Under the pieces are notes generated by a model, which was given only the letters and a program-made list of their open reading frames with translations, had not been told where the DNA came from and made no database searches. This document shows positions 31,621-43,681 of a stretch of DNA of 64,000 nucleotides, in pieces (the stretch's first letter is position 1; each line of letters starts with the position of its first letter). The translations under genes and the position numbers were made by a program. This stretch comes from Blasia pusilla (taxonomy: Eukaryota; Marchantiophyta; Marchantiopsida; Blasiales). The stretch is from the NCBI GenBank assembly GCA_050084515.1, contig CM114272.1, positions 7,130,001 through 7,194,000 on the forward strand, given 5' to 3'.

Positions 31621-33900
31621 CAAATCACTTGCCTATTTCTAAACGTGTTGGTTAATTCCTCAATGTGTATCATGTAGCTCAAACCTTAAATTGGGCTAAA
31701 CATGGATCACAATTAGTTATTGGTTCAATGATTTAAGTGGGTAGGAAGGTAGGGTCCCCCCTCCCCTTTGGGATTCTGAGGTGGAACCCTACCTTCCCCA
31801 CACTCCTTCTCAGGCCCTTAATTTTGGCTCTTAACCCATGCCAAAGGTGGTTTAGGGGAAAAATCAAGATAATAATAATAATAATTAGAATAATAATATC
31901 ACTCTTTATTAACTTACATATACATTTTATTTTAGTGAGGACATTTTTAGTATACATGCATGAATTTTAGGAGAAAAGTCATAATATTACTTTCATAGAT
32001 AAATAAGATGTGTACTATGAACATTATCTTTCCATTTTAAATTCTCAAACGGCACAGATTCCAATGAAAGTTCCCAACTTATCTCAACTCTCTTTGAATC
32101 ATGCATTAAGAAGTGGGAGATCTCGTGTTTCCTTTATGGTTGGGGTTTGTTGGATGCCATACTGTATTAGCAAGTCATTCAAACAACTCAATAAGATGCT
32201 AGAGAGATCGTCTTTGAGAAATTGACATGCTTTAGTTGGTGGAGAAAAATGAACACAAGAAAGGGTCAAAACTATCGTATTGGAAAGAAGAAAATGAAAT
32301 ATTCTCAATGGGGCCTCACTCATGATTTGGAACCCAAAGCCGATATAAGAATGCAAATGAGTTGTTGATTAGACATCCCGCCCCACATTTGAAATAGGTC
32401 TAGCCATAAATTGGATTTTTTTTCCAAACCTACTATTGTTTGTCTGCATAACTAGCATGTAAAAGAGGCTTTTGTCAACTCCAAGAACTTATAATTTTAA
32501 GGAAGTGGTAGGGTCTTATCCTTAAAATCCCATCCAATTTCAAATTATTATTTGTTTCAACAAAATTTTTATCCAAATATTAGCTCCAATTGGAAAGTAG
32601 GTAAAGGGTGACCTTGATGCAATATGTGATGGAATAATGAACCATTTTAAAAAAATAGTAGAAAATGTTTGAAATTCAACAAAGAGCTGAAAAATAAATA
32701 TATCTTCCTCTTTATAAAATAGAAGATATCATATTACAATTATAATCTATGTTCTCCTCTCTTATGCTTTTTTAAAAGGACACTAGAGGTTTGCCCGTGC
32801 TATGCACGAGTGACATGAAACCTCGTATATACCCGTGTTTATCTCCTCTTTAATAGCACAAACTTAAGGTTAGTGGGGAAATGGCTAACTAAGGTTAGAG
32901 GAAGATCAGCAAGTACAAAAATGGTATACGGTATATGCGTCTGATCAAAATTTGTAGATTCGAAAGAGCATAACATATCACCAAATGATACGTGTCACGC
33001 TTCTAGACTCCTCCTATGAAGGGACACGTGTCGTGTGGTGGACTTTTGAAAAAAGGACAAGTGTCATGTCGCGGAGCCTCCTGCCTAAGATCCACTCCTC
33101 TTTTAATAGTATAGATTTAAGTTGGGTTTCTCTTTGCCAAGATACACCACTCCATATAGACAAAAAGGGGGAGACAAAAAGAGGGGAGTCTTGATCATCA
33201 TATGACAATCCATGTAAGACAAGAGAAAAGGAGTTTATTACCAAACTTTTAAAGTGTAGCTAAAGGTGAATATTTTGAGGGATAAAAGTGGGAACAACCT
33301 AACCAACCATGTGTGCTTACCAATTTGCTAGCCGTTACTAGCCATGGGGCCAAAATTAGAGGGGAGTGTGTTAACACATTTCTAGATATATGATTGAAAA
33401 GTTAACAAAATACATCTAACATGATTTGAGGTAGTATGTTTAACTTAGAAAATAAAATAGCGACATGTAACAAAGAATACGTGGATACCACACTCCAAAT
33501 CAAATACGCACAAGAAGGGTTTTTAAGGTTGGAAACATCAAATTTTTTTTGAAAAACGAATTAATTGAGCGTTGCCATATGAACATCGTCAAATACATGT
33601 TTTGTGAAATTTGGTACAAACTTGAAATCGTCTTGACCTTCGTACCAATTTCTTTCCATCACCATTTAATTACTCGATATTTAAAACACATAAAACATGT
33701 ACTAATAAATGAAGAACGCAGCGCATTATTTGATTACTTTGGAAGGAGGGTTGACTTTTGACCCAACTGATTAGGGTCGGTGTCCGGATTAATTAATGAT
33801 TAACTTCTAAGAGTAGGAGAATCTGTCTGAAGGATATCTCTGTGGGGAGTAGGAGGCTAGGAGGCTAGGAGTGCTGCCGCTCGCCTGGGCCCCGGGTAGT
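31621..33900. other. AT-rich non-coding stretch
   Basis: Holds short AAT/TAA repeats (31869-31895) and the dispersed repeat copy 2. No coding region or splice-bounded exon was seen. Confidence 0.4.
32775..33117. repeat. Short dispersed repeat, copy 2
   Basis: Head TTTGCCCGTGCTATGCACGA is nearly palindromic; tail is TTTTAATAGTATAGATTTAA. It contains internal near-repeats of ACACGTGTC (about 32991 and 33022). Copy 1 is at 13885-14101. A small non-autonomous DNA element is likely; the class is not determined. Confidence 0.4.
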
Positions 33901-33942
33901 TACGTTTCAAGCCGGTATAATAATAATAATGATATCCCTTAC

Positions 33943-34173
33943 CTGCTTCTGATCGCTCACCGGCCCTCTCGGCTGCCCGTTCACGCTTGGGACCTCACAT
34001 CTTCCACTGGAGGCCGGGCAGCTTAAGGACTGCCCGACTGAAGCTACCGCTCTTCGGCCCAGAGAGGCAAGCTGGGCGACGGTCAGCATTAACAAGGCCA
34101 TGAGAGTCGTCAGCGGACTGATTCGTGCAACCGCAGAAGATTCGTGGAGACCGTTGATCTCCATCACCGCCAT
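33943..34173 (-). CDS. Orphan first exon with signal-peptide-like N-terminus
   Basis: A minus-strand ATG at 34173 (or 34164) opens a frame with the hydrophobic run LTTLMALLMLTVAQLASL about 20 residues from the start, as in a signal peptide or anchor. After about 50 further residues it ends at a strong CAG|GTAAGG donor (33943). I see no matching downstream exon in the AT-rich DNA to the left. It faces the LORELEI-like gene, so the about 490 bp between them may hold two promoters. It could be a real gene disrupted by insertions or a chance frame. Family not recognised. Confidence 0.4.
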
Positions 34174-34665
34174 CGACGTCTGACTGTGGCATTTATGTGC
34201 CCGTGGAATTTCCATGCGACGTTCATGAGCTGGAGGGCTAAGGATGGGTAGTTGATACGAGTAAATGCTTGGACTTTGGTATCGACGGCTCGGATGGGCC
34301 GAAAGGCAAAAGAAAGCGTAGATTGTAGGTCTGGAGACTTCCCGAACGTATAGCGACAGCCGCGAGCCTTGACTACAAAGGGATCTGCGTACCATACCCG
34401 GTAAGTGGTTTCAACCGGAAAGCGCAATCTTCGAGGTGGAGTATATTTGAAGCGGGGGGAGCTGCGCAACGGTGAGCTCGGAGCACAGAGTGGGATTCGC
34501 GGTGGACTCCTTCGGAATCGAGCTCGACTGGTCAGCGAGTGAAGAGGTGCGCGTCGAGTGTTCGAGGACCCGACAGTTCGGAGTTCAGAGGAGCAGCACG
34601 AGAAGCTGGGAGTTTGGGAACCGAAGTCGCTGTAATTGGAGCTCGGTGGAGATCTTTTGTTAGCA

Positions 34666-35409
34666 ATGGCAGGTTCCAGATTCTGCAATGCTGCGGTCCT
34701 AATCTGCATGCTTGTGCTTCCCGTCTTCGCCGGTGAGCTACCGAAACAGCTCGGAGTCTGGGACTCTTGATGGATTTGTTTGTGACGTCCGTTGTTCTTG
34801 TGTTTTCAGTGAGGTTGTCGACGCCCGTCGAGTTTGTTCTTCCCTAGAACAGAAATCTCACTGTAAGTTGGAATTATGCTTCCTGTCATGCAGCTGCCGA
34901 AGTTGGGACGCTGAATGGCAGCTCTAGGAAGCTTCTGCAGACCATGGCGTCATGTGAGTAAACCTGTGCCGCCTTCTTGAGACTGAACCGGAACGAGACA
35001 TTTGGGGTCTCTTCGTTCGAAATTCGGAGACGTGCTATATAGATCTCATGAGCTGGAGAACTCGAGTGTGGATGGATGGATGGATGTATGCGTATTGCTG
35101 GGTTTCGGGTGTTTGGAGGGAGATGTAGTTGGGGCGTCGATGTTAATGTGTTCTCACCTTTTTAGTGCAGGCTCTACCGATTTCTCGAAGGCGGACTATT
35201 CTTCAGTGACCTCCCAGTGCACGGGCCCTGACTACCCGCAAGGAGTCTGCTGCACTGCCTTCAATTCTCTATGCGCCAAGTACAAGCCAGAAGTGAACGA
35301 TCTCAACACATTGTGTCCAATCTACTTCCTCTCCTATCTCAACCAGGCCGGTAACTATGGCAGCGGAGTATTCATGGGGCGCTGCAACTCCGGAAACTCT
35401 GTCTGCTGA
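34666..35409 (+). CDS. LORELEI-like (LLG) secreted 8-cysteine protein, three exons
   Basis: Exons 34666-34732, 34894-34953 and 35171-35409 join in frame (phases 1 and 1) at GTGAGC/CATGCAG and GTGAGT/TAGTGCAG sites to give about 121 residues. The N-terminus is a signal peptide (AVLICMLVLPVFA). The mature part has the LLG pattern of eight cysteines, including the CC pair in GVCCTAF and the LNDL-like VNDLNTLCP. In flowering plants LLG/LORELEI proteins are chaperones and co-receptors of FERONIA-type CrRLK1L kinases at the plasma membrane and bind RALF peptides. Unusually, the protein stops at the eighth cysteine (SGNSVC), with no hydrophobic GPI-attachment tail, unless a fourth exon was missed. 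The start is the only ATG giving a signal peptide. Confidence 0.85.
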
Positions 35410-38400
35410 GCTTAGACGTTCCCACTCGCTCGACGCAGACTGTGGAGAACCAAGCCGTGGTCTGATGATGTGGAAACATATTATATTCCTCTTGTTGGTG
35501 TAATGCCGGTTATAGCGTATAGAGTAACATTAGAGACTTCTAATGTAGAGATTCCATCGATTGTCCTGTTCATGAGCATTAGCTTCAGATTTTGTCCGTG
35601 AGGGACGTCCTTTGTTGATATAGCGCGTCCCGTAACCTGTAAACGTGAATTGAATGGAGTAAAACTGTCGCCCATTAAAACTGTTTCGTGATCTCGAGTT
35701 CGAAATTGAACCACATGGCACTGTACGGATACTTTCGGGAACACTCACGCCCAAGTACAGAACGACGTTCTGTGATGTCGTAATCGAGCGGTGGGAGTTT
35801 GAGCGTTGAAAATAAAACTCGATGTTGTGTACTACCTTCCGCAGCGATCCACGTGTGCCTCATTAATCATACAATTGGGTTCATCTTACAAAAGGAGCCC
35901 ACGGAAGGCAGGCGCGAAGCGAAACCTCAAGAGATAAATGCTACCACGGAAATATCTCTTCCGCGCATGCCGAATGTGTAGGAGGTTGTGCCAACCGGAT
36001 ATTTTCGCGAAATTGTCAGAATTCTGTCATCAAAGTGCTGCAAGTGATCGTCGTGACCTCCCGGTAGAGTTATGCAAGCGAATTGCCGCCACCTCTCATG
36101 CCTACAGTCGTAAACATAGTGAGGCTACGAAGTTGCGCTCTTGTCCCACATGCTGTCACTGTTAGGTGCAGAAACGCGGTCCAACTCTCCGCGTGCGCGT
36201 AAGCTGACAACTGACTCGTAAATGGATCCAATTTGAAGTAGCTACGTCTGCGCACTCAAGGTGGATAGGAAATAGATCCATTTTTAAGTAGCCCCGTCTG
36301 CGCAGAGTGAATGGTCAGGGATCTGGGTAGGATGCTAACGCCATTGATTCGCGGCATGAAATGAAATTCGAACACTTTGCAGTGACTGCTGATGAACTAC
36401 GTATCATCGAGGCGGAAATTATCTCATGCACGAGGAATGGGAACTGAGCCTCGCAAGGGGATGCTGCTAAACGTCGTCATCCCCTTGCGAGGCGAGATGG
36501 GTTGATGCTGCAAGTGCCATCACACAAACAAGTTTCAGCATTGCACGGCACAAATCCGAACACTTCGCAGCGTAAACTCGTCCAAGTGATGTCTGAACGA
36601 TATCGGGATCTCGGAACGTGTGTCAGAGAGCGCAAAAATGTACACATTATTATTAAATACACCAAACGCTGAGGATCATGATTGAGGATTGCGTTAACAA
36701 TTAGAAAACGAGGCAAGGGGTGGAAAACGGTGAATCTGAGGGGAGAAAGAATGGAAAAGACAGAGAACACAGCGATGAAATGGGACTGCAAGTAATGGAG
36801 GAAAACACAGACAGGAAGACGTGGAACAAGATTGTTCTCTGCGGAGATGGATTGAGGAAGGAAACGATATTATGACAAAGACGTGCATCGAGGATGGAAG
36901 GAATCGAGATTAGGTTCGTCTGTCTAGAGAAGAACTGGTTCAACCGTTCAACTGGAGCTGCTGCTATACGGAGCAAACGAGTCTTTATACTCTCTGAAAA
37001 CGTGTGGATTCAGAGAGCAGAAGACTCTTCCCACGTGAGATTTTGCACGCGACGTACCATACCTCGGATCAAATAAACGCTTAATATCAAGGTCAACCGT
37101 GATGTTGATGGTCCTTACCCCGAGACATTCAGGAACGAGCTAGTGAGTACCAGGACTCCTGATCTCTGGACTTTAATTTTCATCGCCAGCCCCACGCTAT
37201 GTTCCGCAAGTCCGCGACTTCCGCTTCCACAAATTCTCTGGAAAAAGTCAAACTCGTTCCGATAGTTGAAGAGGCAGCCACAGGAGGACTCGAGGAGTAG
37301 ATGATGTCGCCGTTTCATCCGGCGGTGCCGTCCAACGTTAAAATCTCTTCCTCGCTCCGATTCAGACCTTGAGCCTTACTAGGCATTTTCGAATCTGCAC
37401 TACTTTAAGGAGAATGTACTGGATCTTCACTACTAGATCCAAAACTAAGCGTAGACAGTCAGGACTCAGCAGTGCAGATTCATCACGAGTCGCTAGAGAG
37501 AAGCCAGAGTACCACGCTGCAAGTTACGCGCTCATCGATTCTCCTCTGCTCATGCCATGTGCGGTGATGCGCAAACAATTTCCTCACACTCATTCGGGTC
37601 CAGAAGGCAAGCAATAATAGATAATAAATGATTTGTTCAAAACCTCAGCCTAACTGACATAAAATCGATGGCATCATGGCACAAAGTTACAAACTTGCAG
37701 ATGCAGCGATGAGTTAAATGGTCCGTACTAATTGAGGCACGAGTGACGAGATCTGCAGCTGTGCAGCACTGCAGCGCAGCAGCATCTGCTGGCTGTCCTT
37801 TCCAGTTCTCGACTTCTCGTCCACTCCAGACTCCAGAGTCCAGGCTCCAGCGAGCAGGAAAGGGAAGGAAGGATTCAAAGGACGTTGGCGGCATCAGCTC
37901 CGGCTTGTAAGTTGACTTGAGAGCCTTCAATTCAGAATTTCAGACAGAAGAATAGGAGTACTAAATTCTTTCCGAGCTCTCGACTTCGTGACGGCTAGAA
38001 TCTCGAGCATATTCCCTAATGTTTTGGGGCTCTTAGTATGTGTAAGAAAGTTCCTCTTCGTTTGGTGAGCACACGTGTTTCTTCTAGAATTGTTAGCTAT
38101 GAAAGTGACTTCTAAGAATTCAATTGTACACTTACCAGCGATAACTAAAAAAAAATTATACATTCACCCATGACTAGGCAATAGTAAATATATAAAAACA
38201 AGCTGGTGCATGCAATAGTACATGCAAGTTTTTCCTTTACTGTCTCTTTAATTCAAATCCTTATCTCAAATTACATGTGTTTCAATAAAGAGAAATGAGG
38301 AGGAATTTTGCACGCCCCAAGTTAAATCCTGTATTTTGTGTTTCCCTCTCAAGTATCTGCAAAATACAATAATTTTTTTCAATTCCACTTTAAAAGTTGG

Positions 38401-38480
38401 AAAAATATTATTTGATGATTAGGATTAGGTTCTCAATGTATTCATCTTATTGATCATCTTACATTCTTATTTAGAATAGG
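35410..38480. other. Intergenic region with small repeats
   Basis: No gene supported. Minus-strand frames at 36477-36976 are low-complexity Ser/Pro/Phe-rich. Noted structures are a direct repeat of about 34 bp (36221 and 36269, both ending GTCTGCGCA) and a perfect hairpin (36448-36493). Confidence 0.45.
36448..36493. repeat. Perfect 16-bp hairpin (GC-rich stem)
   Basis: GCCTCGCAAGGGGATG (36448-36463) and its exact reverse complement (36478-36493) are separated by 14 nt. Confidence 0.9.
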
Positions 38481-38809
38481 TATGCGGATTCGTATTGATT
38501 GGGTATTGGTCGTCTTTATGTATTATCCATCTTTATGTATTGTATGTATTGGTCTTACATCATGCAGGTGGGTTCCTATTAATGGGCATGTTTATTGTAT
38601 TGAATTTATTATGATATGTATTGTTGATTTGATTTATCATTTAATACCTCTCTGTATTGATTTGTTATGTATTATAACATTTTATCATATATTTTTTTTA
38701 TAGTATGATCTCTATCATTATCACATTATTATTTTCATCTCCGTGGGTTGCACACTGATGTATTCACCTCTCTATGTGGCTCCACAACATAAAATTGAAA
38801 TAAAATTTT

Positions 38810-39165
38810 GTACTATGAAAAAAAAAATGGTTTTAAAATTGGTTTGTGTGCCTCCTCCTCGGTTTGTCATCGAAAACTTATGTCACTGCCCTTATAATAC
38901 ATTTTAAATTTTTTTATATTGTGGGTCTCTACATTGACATCTTTGTATCATTATCTTTTTAATAATACCCCATCCCACGTTTGGGGCCTATATATGGCCA
39001 CTAAAATTTGGTTTTTGTCCTTCCTCCTTGGTTTGTATTGAAACCCTAAATCTTAAGTTAATGCACTTATAATATACTTTTTTTATTTTATGGGTTTGGA
39101 CACTTACATTTTCATATTATTATCTTTTTAATAATACCCCACCCCAACGTTTTAGGCCGCCATAC
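38810..39165. repeat. Two diverged tandem units of about 170-190 bp
   Basis: Both units contain CCTCCT..GGTTTGT, CACTTATAATA-like, TGGGTCT..ACA and TATCTTTTTAATAATACCCC blocks in the same order, at about 38810-38980 and 39000-39165. It lies just left of element B. Confidence 0.7.
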
Positions 39166-39400
39166 TAGTTTAATTATATAGATGATATATGTATTCCTTT
39201 GAAAGCATTTGAATTAAAAAATATTTTATTAGAAAAAATATTTTATCATTACTTATTCTATGAGAGTTTTCATTTAAAAAAAAATAGATATAACATGAGA
39301 ATAAAGATATTTTTATTTGAAAATCATTGATCCGTGTTACATCTCCTGTTTTATATAATATAGGTACGGGATCAATAATCAAACCAGTGTAACCCGTGCA

Positions 39401-39952
39401 TATCTCCAATAAAATAATTCGAGTATATCTCCAATGAAATAAGATCCAATCTCTCTCACAACATCATAGTTCTCACATGTATGCACTCTCACATGTCTCT
39501 CTCAATATCAAACCAAACCCACTCTCCTAATGAGAGGCTTGGGTTACACACACAAGACAAACAAGACCATAGCTCCGCCGCCTCATGCGAAGAAGTTTAA
39601 CAAAGAAAGAATGAGCTCTCAAACTCTCTCTCCTTGAGGTATACCCCTCCCCTCTCCCAAGCTCTCTCCATAATAACCTATGCTCCCAAGTCACCTCCTT
39701 GACTCTTGACCTCATTTAGGAGGTCAAGGGCCACTTACCAAAAATCGAAAGTCGATCATATACTCAAAATGGTACTTGCCTAAAATAGTAAGTTTCTCAA
39801 TATGGCTCCAAATGAGTCGAAACAAAGGGGAAACCTGCTCTCTCAGGTTTCCCGGGGCCTCAACAGGTCATCCTCGATCTACCGAGCCAGTCCTCTACTA
39901 CTCACAAAGGCGTTCTACTAGATCTCACTGATCTATCCTAAAAGATATGACA
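39401..39952 (-). repeat. Left (3') LTR of element B
   Basis: Aligns with the LTR of element A and ends on the plus strand with AAAAGATATGACA. The outer 130-bp module is reduced here to two ATATCTCCAAT copies (39400 and 39425). Confidence 0.8.
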
Positions 39953-40082
39953 ATTTTCTTACGCATACACATCGCTACACAACATATATCGTTGTCATCG
40001 AATACACACATAAACACGCACGATCCCATGCTAACTCATGGCATCCAAACAACGAGACAAGAAGTACCAAAATATCTCCAAT
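39953..40082 (-). repeat. Copy of the LTR outer module next to the left LTR of B
   Basis: Matches 16695-16824 and 17342-17474: CGCATACACATCGCTACACA at one end and AATATCTCCAAT at the other. It lies where the polypurine tract and 3' untranslated region should be. Confidence 0.75.
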
Positions 40083-40306
40083 CGCTCCCCTAGCTCGTGG
40101 TTAGGTCCCTCTAACCCCAGATAGCCATTTATCCCTACCTACCATGACATACATACATCTCTTGGACGCTAAGAGCAAGAAGGCCGGGTGCTCATGTGGC
40201 CCCATCGTTAGTCGCCTTCTTGTCATCTATATCACAAACACAAGTCGGAATGTAGAACAACATACTCTATGTACATCTGGGATACATCCATCGTTCCTGA
40301 GGAACC

Positions 40307-40910
40307 CTAGTGAAAGGTGGCGTCAAAAAATGCCATATGCCATCCTCTCGAACACGCATCATAGACTAATATAGTGGCTGCACCACGGGCGGAAACACAC
40401 AACATATACCGCAAGCCTGGAGGAACTACTGCTAAGCTCAGATTAACTGTACCGTTAATGTTCGGAAGATGACATGGCGCATAGTTACGCAAATGGTCCT
40501 TCCAAACCATACCATCGCGTCCCTCCAATAAGAGAACACCGTATGGCAAAACCTCACACACTCTAAAGATGGTGTGCCCTTCAGTCACATCTAACGTTGT
40601 GGGTGACGTCTGTTGCAAGTAGACATAGTCTCCTTGATGAATCCTTTGGATGGTAGGTCGATAATCACCTCCCCGAATAGTGGCATACCTCAACGTATCT
40701 CGATGTTGCGCAATCGCCAAGTTCTCAAACGCCATGGGCATCACTCTCTGAAACAACTCAGCCCACTAAGAACATGCTCGCATCCATACATCAGGGTCAT
40801 CAAAGTTCAACATCTCACCAATATCTCACCAACATCTCGACGAATGGCTACAGGTAAATCTGGCTCTCGGCCATAAAGCAACAAGTACGGTGAGAAAGAC
40901 GTTAAGGATG
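40307..40910 (-). pseudogene. Integrase C-terminus with decayed PHD finger, element B
   Basis: Closely follows the element A integrase tail (IHQGDYVYLQQT, then YAPCHLPNINGTV). The PHD remnant reads CMLCVSARGAATILVYDAC, with a Cys replaced by Tyr, then SRGWHMAFF; the last zinc ligands are lost by a frameshift. It is cut at 40910 by the nested solo LTR and continues at 41914. Confidence 0.75.
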
Positions 40911-41913
40911 TGTCGCGCCCCTACTCTCCTTGAACATCAGTCTTTATTGTTGCAGAAGCGTACGTTTAGTAGGACACGATCTCATCGCTGATCTGCACCC
41001 AAACATGCACTCTCGTTAGTCGGGTCTGGGCCAACCAGCGTTCCAACCCACCAAGTTCTCAACTCGGCGTCTCATCAAGCTCAACCTTCCTTACTTCCTA
41101 GTTTCCAAAACATGACAAGTCCTTCAAGACTTGGAATAGACTTCCTGATTAGTCCAGGAACCTAAAATGGCACTTGCGCGCCTAGCGATCCCAACTGTTC
41201 AACGGACCTTGTGTGAGTTCCAAACCGAAACCCCAGTAATTGAGTCGCGGGGTGAAATCCAAGAGGGATGTCTAAAATTGCCTCCATAGACTTGGTTCAG
41301 GTTTTCCAACCTAGCCCCAAACTCTCGATCCGTTCCATGCCCTTGAGCCGCCCCGTGGCGCCCAAAGTGGGGTTCGAGTTCCAAGCACTCTTGGAGACCT
41401 TCCCCCTTACTAGTACTTCTGGGGTTCTCCAATTAACCCCCTCTTTTGGAAAAGGAGGGTCGGGCCCTTCGTTGTGGCCCTCAACCTGACTCTACTTATA
41501 GTCGTTTCGGGGTTGTTTCTCAGCCGCTGCTTATGTGTTTGCAGAGATCTTTAGTGCATTTGAACTGTCTTTCCATAAGTCTTCTAACGCACCCTTTTTC
41601 AATCCAAACGCATCTTGTCGCTAAAAGTTATGGCCACAAATACAGTCAAAAACTCCCAAACGCTAGAGGCATTCCAAATCCGGATTTTTCCTTTGGCAAC
41701 CCACTTCCTAGACTCAACTCCTTTCAAGTCTTTATCCGCGTTTGGTCCAGGTTTCTCAGTCGCGACCATAACATCTGAAACGCGAAGCCTTGCTTGCGTC
41801 CCGTCTCTTGTCTCTCCTTCGAGACCACTCCAACACGCAAACCATCTTAGCGCGAGCCCGCTAATGTTCCGATGTTTCGCTTTGGCACTCGTTTGGTCAT
41901 GCGGGTCACGACA
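40911..41913 (-). mobile_element. Solo LTR of the element D family inserted in element B's integrase
   Basis: 1003 bp, starting TGTCGCGCCCC and ending GGGTCACGACA (TG...CA). The flanks are GGATG and AGATG, a 5-bp target duplication with one mismatch. Removing it rejoins integrase sequence exactly as in element A at about 18280. Homologous to 29728-30520, so element D's family was still moving after B inserted. Confidence 0.85.
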
Positions 41914-42573
41914 AGATGCCTGCATGCTGGATCTGCATCCCATCGCCAACCACCGCAACTGAAGGTCCCAATCTCCTAGGTGACCTCTGTGCAAGTCATA
42001 CTTGCGTTGTCCTCTCTTCATCGTCTGCACAATCCGCTCTGCTAGTCCTTCCACCTCAGGATGATCTGGCGAAGTAGTGCGGTGGTAGATTAGTGCGTGA
42101 TCACACAAGGCGTGAAACTCCCTGCACAACTCTGTACCCTGTTTTGTCAACACCTCAATTGGTGCACAGTAATAAATGAGTAGTCGATCTAGGAAGGCAT
42201 ATGCTACTCCCTCACTCGCTTTGTCAAGAAATGCAACCAACTCTATCCACTTCGAGAAGTGCTCGACCACTCTATTCGAGAAGTGTTGAATGTCCCGGCC
42301 ACCTATCGTCTCCTCACCGGCCTCTGGATCTAAGGACTCTCCATCAGACCTTACCGTCAAAGTCTCAAAATTTTGGCTCTCCATAGCCAATAACCCCAAA
42401 TAGGCTGACGCATGCCATCCTCGCACCAACTCCTCATCACTCTCACCATGCCAACGAGCTCTAGTCATATCTCGTTGACTTGTGCATGGATTACGGCTCA
42501 AACCATATGGATCCTCGTTGAGCATCCCAAGTCTATGCACCACTTGGAACCACGAACTCTCTACCGGCTCCAA
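41914..42573 (-). pseudogene. Integrase core of element B with internal deletion
   Basis: Reads VVHRLGMLNEDPYGLSRNPC (end of RNase H), then after QHFSNR jumps to VVEHFSKWIELVAF, deleting the zinc-binding domain and the first catalytic Asp. The second Asp box reads LTKQGTEL, which has lost the Asp, and the Glu helix is EVEGLAERIVQTMKRG. It therefore could not integrate DNA. Confidence 0.75.
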
Positions 42574-42846
42574 GCCTCAACATGCTCCAATCGATATGCA
42601 ACTGGAAAGGGCGCCCCCTAATCGGTCTCCTCAATATGGGCGCGGACTTCAATCAGTCCTTGAGCATCTGAAATGCTCTCTCCTGCTCACCTCCCTAGTG
42701 CCATTACTGATCCACATTGGTCAGCAAGGTTAGCGGCTTCGCAATCAAACTCAAACCCTTGACATACCGTCGATAGAAGTTCGCCAATCCCATGAATGCA
42801 GGAACTTGACTCACATGTGTAGGGCGTGGAATGCGTGAAATAGCCT

Positions 42847-43681
42847 CTACTTTCGTTTGTTGCACACCAAGGCCCCTAGGTATATCATATGACCCAAGTA
42901 CTCAATCTGGTGGTAGAAGAACTTTTGCTTGCCTGGATGTAGCTTTAGCCCATGTAATTGCAATCGTCGAAACACCTTCTCTAGATGTCGCTCATGCTCC
43001 TCAACCGTGGCGCTAAAGACTACAATGTCATCAATATAACATCTAGCAAAATGCAGACCTACCAAGATCCTATCCATAACCCTCTGAAACTCAGCCGGGG
43101 CGTTCTTTAGCCCGAATGGTAAGAACTGCCATAAGTACAAAAAATCCTTCCCGTGAGGATCGATGCCCAAAAATGCCGTCTTCTTCCTGTCCTCCAATCT
43201 GATAGGCAACTAATGGTATCCGTCTCGCAAATCCAATGAACTGAAGATGTTTGCATGCCCAATCGCATCAAAGATCTCCTTCAGGGGTGGGCATGGCATA
43301 CCTATCGGACTTTGTTTGCCGATTGATAGGTCAGTAATCTCCACATATCCGCCTATCCGTCCAGTTGCCATGCACATCCTTCTTGGCGGGCATGACAATG
43401 GCAGATGCCTACTCTCAATGCGACATCTCCACTAGTCCTACTCCAACCAAGTCATGGCTCCTACTCTAAATCAGAGCCCTCTCCATGCCACTGTACGTGT
43501 AGGGTCGTCGGAAGATCGGTGTGTAACTCGACAACTCAATGCGGATCACTGGACCCTTCAACGTACCCAAATCATGCATACTAAATGCAAAAGAGCTCCT
43601 ATAACTCCTAAGGAATTGGTGTATCCGACGCCGCTCTCCTCTTGTCAACTTAGGGCCCATATCTAGCTCCCAAGTCTCCAT
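42847..43681 (-). pseudogene. Reverse transcriptase of element B
   Basis: Starts METWELDMGPKLTRGERRRI, then IELSSYTPIFRRPY (RT entry), CPPRRMCMATGRIGG, SLDLRDGYH, KTAFLGIDPHGKD, FGLKNAPAEFQRVMDRIL and the intact catalytic box CYIDDIVVFS. A frameshift near 43210 splits it. It follows the methyltransferase region, as expected for one polyprotein. Confidence 0.85.

Noticed and set aside
36477-36976. Minus-strand Cys-containing frame (CNAETCLCDGTC) considered as a small secreted peptide
   Set aside because: No signal peptide directly upstream, no splice support, and the overlapping frames are equally open.
41599-42573. 324-codon minus-strand frame considered as one intact integrase protein
   Set aside because: The left 300 nt read into the nested solo LTR and the zinc domain is deleted, so the frame is open only by chance.
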